Part shown: piece by piece, positions 62,371-64,000 of the stretch
Numbering within the stretch: the stretch's first letter is position 1
Layout: every line of letters starts with the position of its first letter
Assembly (NCBI RefSeq): GCF_016888135.1
Contig: NZ_JACSWB010000147.1
Location: 232,158-296,157 of the forward strand
Source: Leptolyngbya sp. CCY15150
GTDB taxonomy: Bacteria; Cyanobacteriota; Cyanobacteriia; RECH01
Reading direction: 5' to 3'
DNA: 64,000 nt
Program-made: the position numbers and the translations under genes
Notes under the pieces: model-generated
The model's database searches: none
What the model was told of the DNA's origin: nothing
The model's input: only the letters and a program-made list of their open reading frames with translations

Positions 62371-62490
62371 GCTCAAATCCTGATGAACAGAGGGTTGAGC
62401 AATGCTGAAACCCGGCAACGTTGCTTTACTGCTCCAATCCTGATGAGCAGAGGGTTGAGCGGAGCCGAAACCCGGCAACGAAGCTTCATT
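62371..62490. repeat. Two tandem 60-base repeats
   Basis: Units 62371-62430 and 62431-62490 have the same length and share the core AATCCTGATGA(A/G)CAGAG, then GGGTTGAGC...GAAACCCGGCAACG. They lie between the protease gene and the LpxB-related gene, about 80 bases before its ATG. Each unit contains a partial palindrome. Confidence 0.75.
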
Positions 62491-62572
62491 TTATGGAGTC
62501 TACCTACTGAGCAGCTTTTCCTGGGTCAACCAAATCCGGTAAGCTCTAGGGCGTAGGTGCGATAAGGCGATC

Positions 62573-63826
62573 ATGAGTCAGCTAAAAATACTATGCCTGA
62601 GTAATGGCCATGGCGAGGATGCGATCGCCCTACGGATTCTCCAATCTCTTCAGCAGCATCCCGCCGCTCCTGAGGTAGCGGCCCTGCCGATCGTTGGCGT
62701 GGGGCATGTCTATCGCCAGCACAATATTCCCCTGATGGGGCCTGCGAGGCAAATGCCCTCCGGCGGTTTCATTTATATGGATCGGCGGCAGTTGGCCCGA
62801 GATGTACGGAGGGGGCTCCTGACACTCACCTGGGAACAACTGCAGGTGACCCGGCAATGGGCGAAAAAAGGCGGCGTTATTCTAGCTGTGGGCGATATTG
62901 TGCCGCTGCTGTTTGCCTGGTTGAGTGGCGCACCCTATGCCTTTGTAGGCACCGCCAAATCGGAGTATTATCTCCAGGATGAAGCTGGACGGCTGCCGCG
63001 CTCGTCGTGGTTTGAATCTTTGGAGGGCTGTTTCGGCTCTGTCTACTTACCCTGGGAACGCTGGATGATGAAGCATCGCCGATGTCGGGGTGTTTTCCCT
63101 CGCGATCGCATCACCACCCAGGTGCTCCAACAGTGGGACATTCCAGCCTTCGATTTGGGCAATCCCATGATGGACGGTCTAGACGCTACCTCGACTCTGC
63201 CGATCGCCAGTGGTGAAAGCGATCGCACCCTAACCATCACCCTACTGCCCGGTTCACGCATACCGGAAGCCTATGAGAACTGGCAAAAAATAACCGAGAT
63301 GGTGCAGGTGCTGACCACCCGGCTGTGGCAGCGATCGCTCTTGTTTTTGGGGGCGATCGCTCCTAGCCTTGACTTAGATGAGCTGCAAAAAACGCTGATT
63401 GCCCAGGGTTGGCAACTCCAGTCTCACCCTGCCCCCTATCGGCTCTATACCCAGCGCAAAGCTCGGCTGATTCTCACCCAAAGCGGCTTTGCCGACTGTC
63501 TCCATGCGGGGGATCTAGCGATCGCCATGGCCGGCACCGCCACGGAACAGTTTATTGGTCTGGGTAAACCAGCTCTCACCCTAGCCGGCAAAGGGCCCCA
63601 GTTTACCCCTGCCTTTGCCGAAGCTCAGACCCGTCTTCTCGGCCCCTCTGCCATTCTGCTCAAAGAACCCCAGCAAGCGCTAACGGTGATCGATCAACTG
63701 CTCAATGATCCCGATCGCCTCCAGTTAATTAGCGAAAATGGTAAGCGCCGCATGGGAACGCCCGGTGCTGCCCAGCGCATCGCCCAAGGAATTGTGCAAT
63801 GTTTTCAAGCCTCACCAAAACGATGA
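62573..63826 (+). CDS. Lipid-A-disaccharide synthase-related protein
   Basis: 417 residues, the cyanobacterial/plastid-type LpxB-related family (TIGR03492-like). GT-B fold: N-terminal LKILCLSNGHGEDAIALRIL, C-terminal donor site with LILTQSGFADCLHAGDLAIA, MAGTATEQFIGLGKPALTLA. Other family text: ILAVGDIVPLLFAWLSGAPY, FVGTAKSEYYLQDE. It differs from true LpxB at many positions; its substrate is unknown, and cyanobacteria may use it outside lipid A synthesis. ATG 62573, no near neighbour on this strand. Start and C-terminus both fit the family length. Confidence 0.88.
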   Translation: MSQLKILCLSNGHGEDAIALRILQSLQQHPAAPEVAALPIVGVGHVYRQHNIPLMGPARQMPSGGFIYMDRRQLARDVRRGLLTLTWEQLQVTRQWAKKGGVILAVGDIVPLLFAWLSGAPYAFVGTAKSEYYLQDEAGRLPRSSWFESLEGCFGSVYLPWERWMMKHRRCRGVFPRDRITTQVLQQWDIPAFDLGNPMMDGLDATSTLPIASGESDRTLTITLLPGSRIPEAYENWQKITEMVQVLTTRLWQRSLLFLGAIAPSLDLDELQKTLIAQGWQLQSHPAPYRLYTQRKARLILTQSGFADCLHAGDLAIAMAGTATEQFIGLGKPALTLAGKGPQFTPAFAEAQTRLLGPSAILLKEPQQALTVIDQLLNDPDRLQLISENGKRRMGTPGAAQRIAQGIVQCFQASPKR

Positions 63827-63963
63827 CGACTTGGTGATGGACTGCCGACATGAAACAAACCCAGGGCGTGAGCTGTTTCCATGGGTAGCATTATGTATCC
63901 ATGCTGAACGGGTGACAAGGCAGCTTAAAATCATACCGTGCTGGACTTTGAGACAATAGAGGG

Positions 63964-63997
63964 GACAAAAAATAGGGAGCCTCAGTACAGCTCCCCT
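63964..63997 (-). terminator. Minus-strand terminator at the window edge
   Basis: GGGAGC (63975-63980) and GCTCCC (63990-63995) form a stem; on the minus strand TATTTTTTG follows the stem. It predicts that a gene on the minus strand begins beyond the right edge and ends before this point. Confidence 0.7.
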
Positions 63998-64000
63998 CAA

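Noticed and set aside
1..64000. CRISPR array or prophage
   Set aside because: No evenly spaced repeats with unique spacers, no integrase, capsid, Cas or transposase gene seen; the repeats found have at most two tandem units.

Overview
The window is a piece of a cyanobacterial chromosome, most likely from a beta-cyanobacterium. The evidence is the very frequent HIP1 octamer GCGATCGC in genes and spacers, the pipX-pipY pair, satellite carboxysome shell genes ccmK3-ccmK4, a high-light-inducible protein, a pilB-pilT-pilC operon, a CyaB-type GAF/PAS adenylate cyclase and the tig-clpP-clpX / asd-dapA-rnj block. Base composition looks moderately GC-rich, around the mid-50s per cent by eye. A Leptolyngbya-like relative is a guess. 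I see no prophage, insertion sequence, CRISPR array or integrative element; most of the window is core genome.

Layout. 1-6.7 kb: 3' end of an acyl-ACP/CoA synthetase, a YlqD-like coiled-coil protein, the pyruvate dehydrogenase E2 subunit, a conserved unknown, and an OmpA-like envelope protein overlapping fmt. 6.7-15.3 kb: ccmK4, ccmK3 and a conserved unknown (minus strand), acpS, pipX-pipY, sepF, proC, coaX, a small membrane protein and an isochorismatase-fold hydrolase. 15.8-20.4 kb: type IV pilus motor genes pilB, pilT, pilC. 20.4-26.2 kb (minus): tRNA-Ser, a GH3-family enzyme, an incomplete sugar ABC importer (one permease and one binding protein) and gnd. 26.7-32.9 kb: hli, a K+ channel with RCK domains, a membrane protein ending in an L7/L12-like domain, a DUF423 protein and the cyclase. 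32.9-39.8 kb (minus): purK, a lumenal pentapeptide protein, an alpha/beta hydrolase, clpX, clpP and tig. 40.4-44.7 kb: asd, dapA, rnj. 44.8-50.8 kb (minus): an orphan TpsB/FhaC-type outer-membrane transporter, a membrane glycosyltransferase, a desaturase-SDR fusion, tRNA-Thr and tRNA-Tyr. 50.9-64 kb: an NAD(P)-binding protein, DUF1997, a tiny membrane protein, a coiled-coil protein with a recent internal duplication, an Lrp/LysE/EamA export cluster, an M23 peptidase, a BolA-CGFS glutaredoxin pair, a secreted helical-repeat protein, a PrcA-like subtilisin and an LpxB-related protein.

Several genes work together. PipX links PII and NtcA, and PipY is its PLP-binding partner. CcmK3 and CcmK4 would form mixed hexamers in the carboxysome shell. 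PilB and PilT extend and retract pili through PilC. Trigger factor, ClpP and ClpX cover folding and degradation of proteins. Asd and DapA feed lysine and diaminopimelate synthesis. BolA and the CGFS glutaredoxin are known Fe-S partners.

The least ordinary items are the 2-TM protein with a C-terminal ribosomal L7/L12-like domain, the use of HIP1 octamers as stems of terminator-like hairpins, the 54-bp in-frame duplication in the coiled-coil protein, the CoaX lacking the usual first aspartate, a second Cys4 cluster at the end of PilB, the incomplete ABC importer next to GH3, and several very short membrane-protein ORFs. None amounts to a clearly new multi-gene system. Start codons were chosen by eye from Shine-Dalgarno spacing and family length, so several are uncertain.
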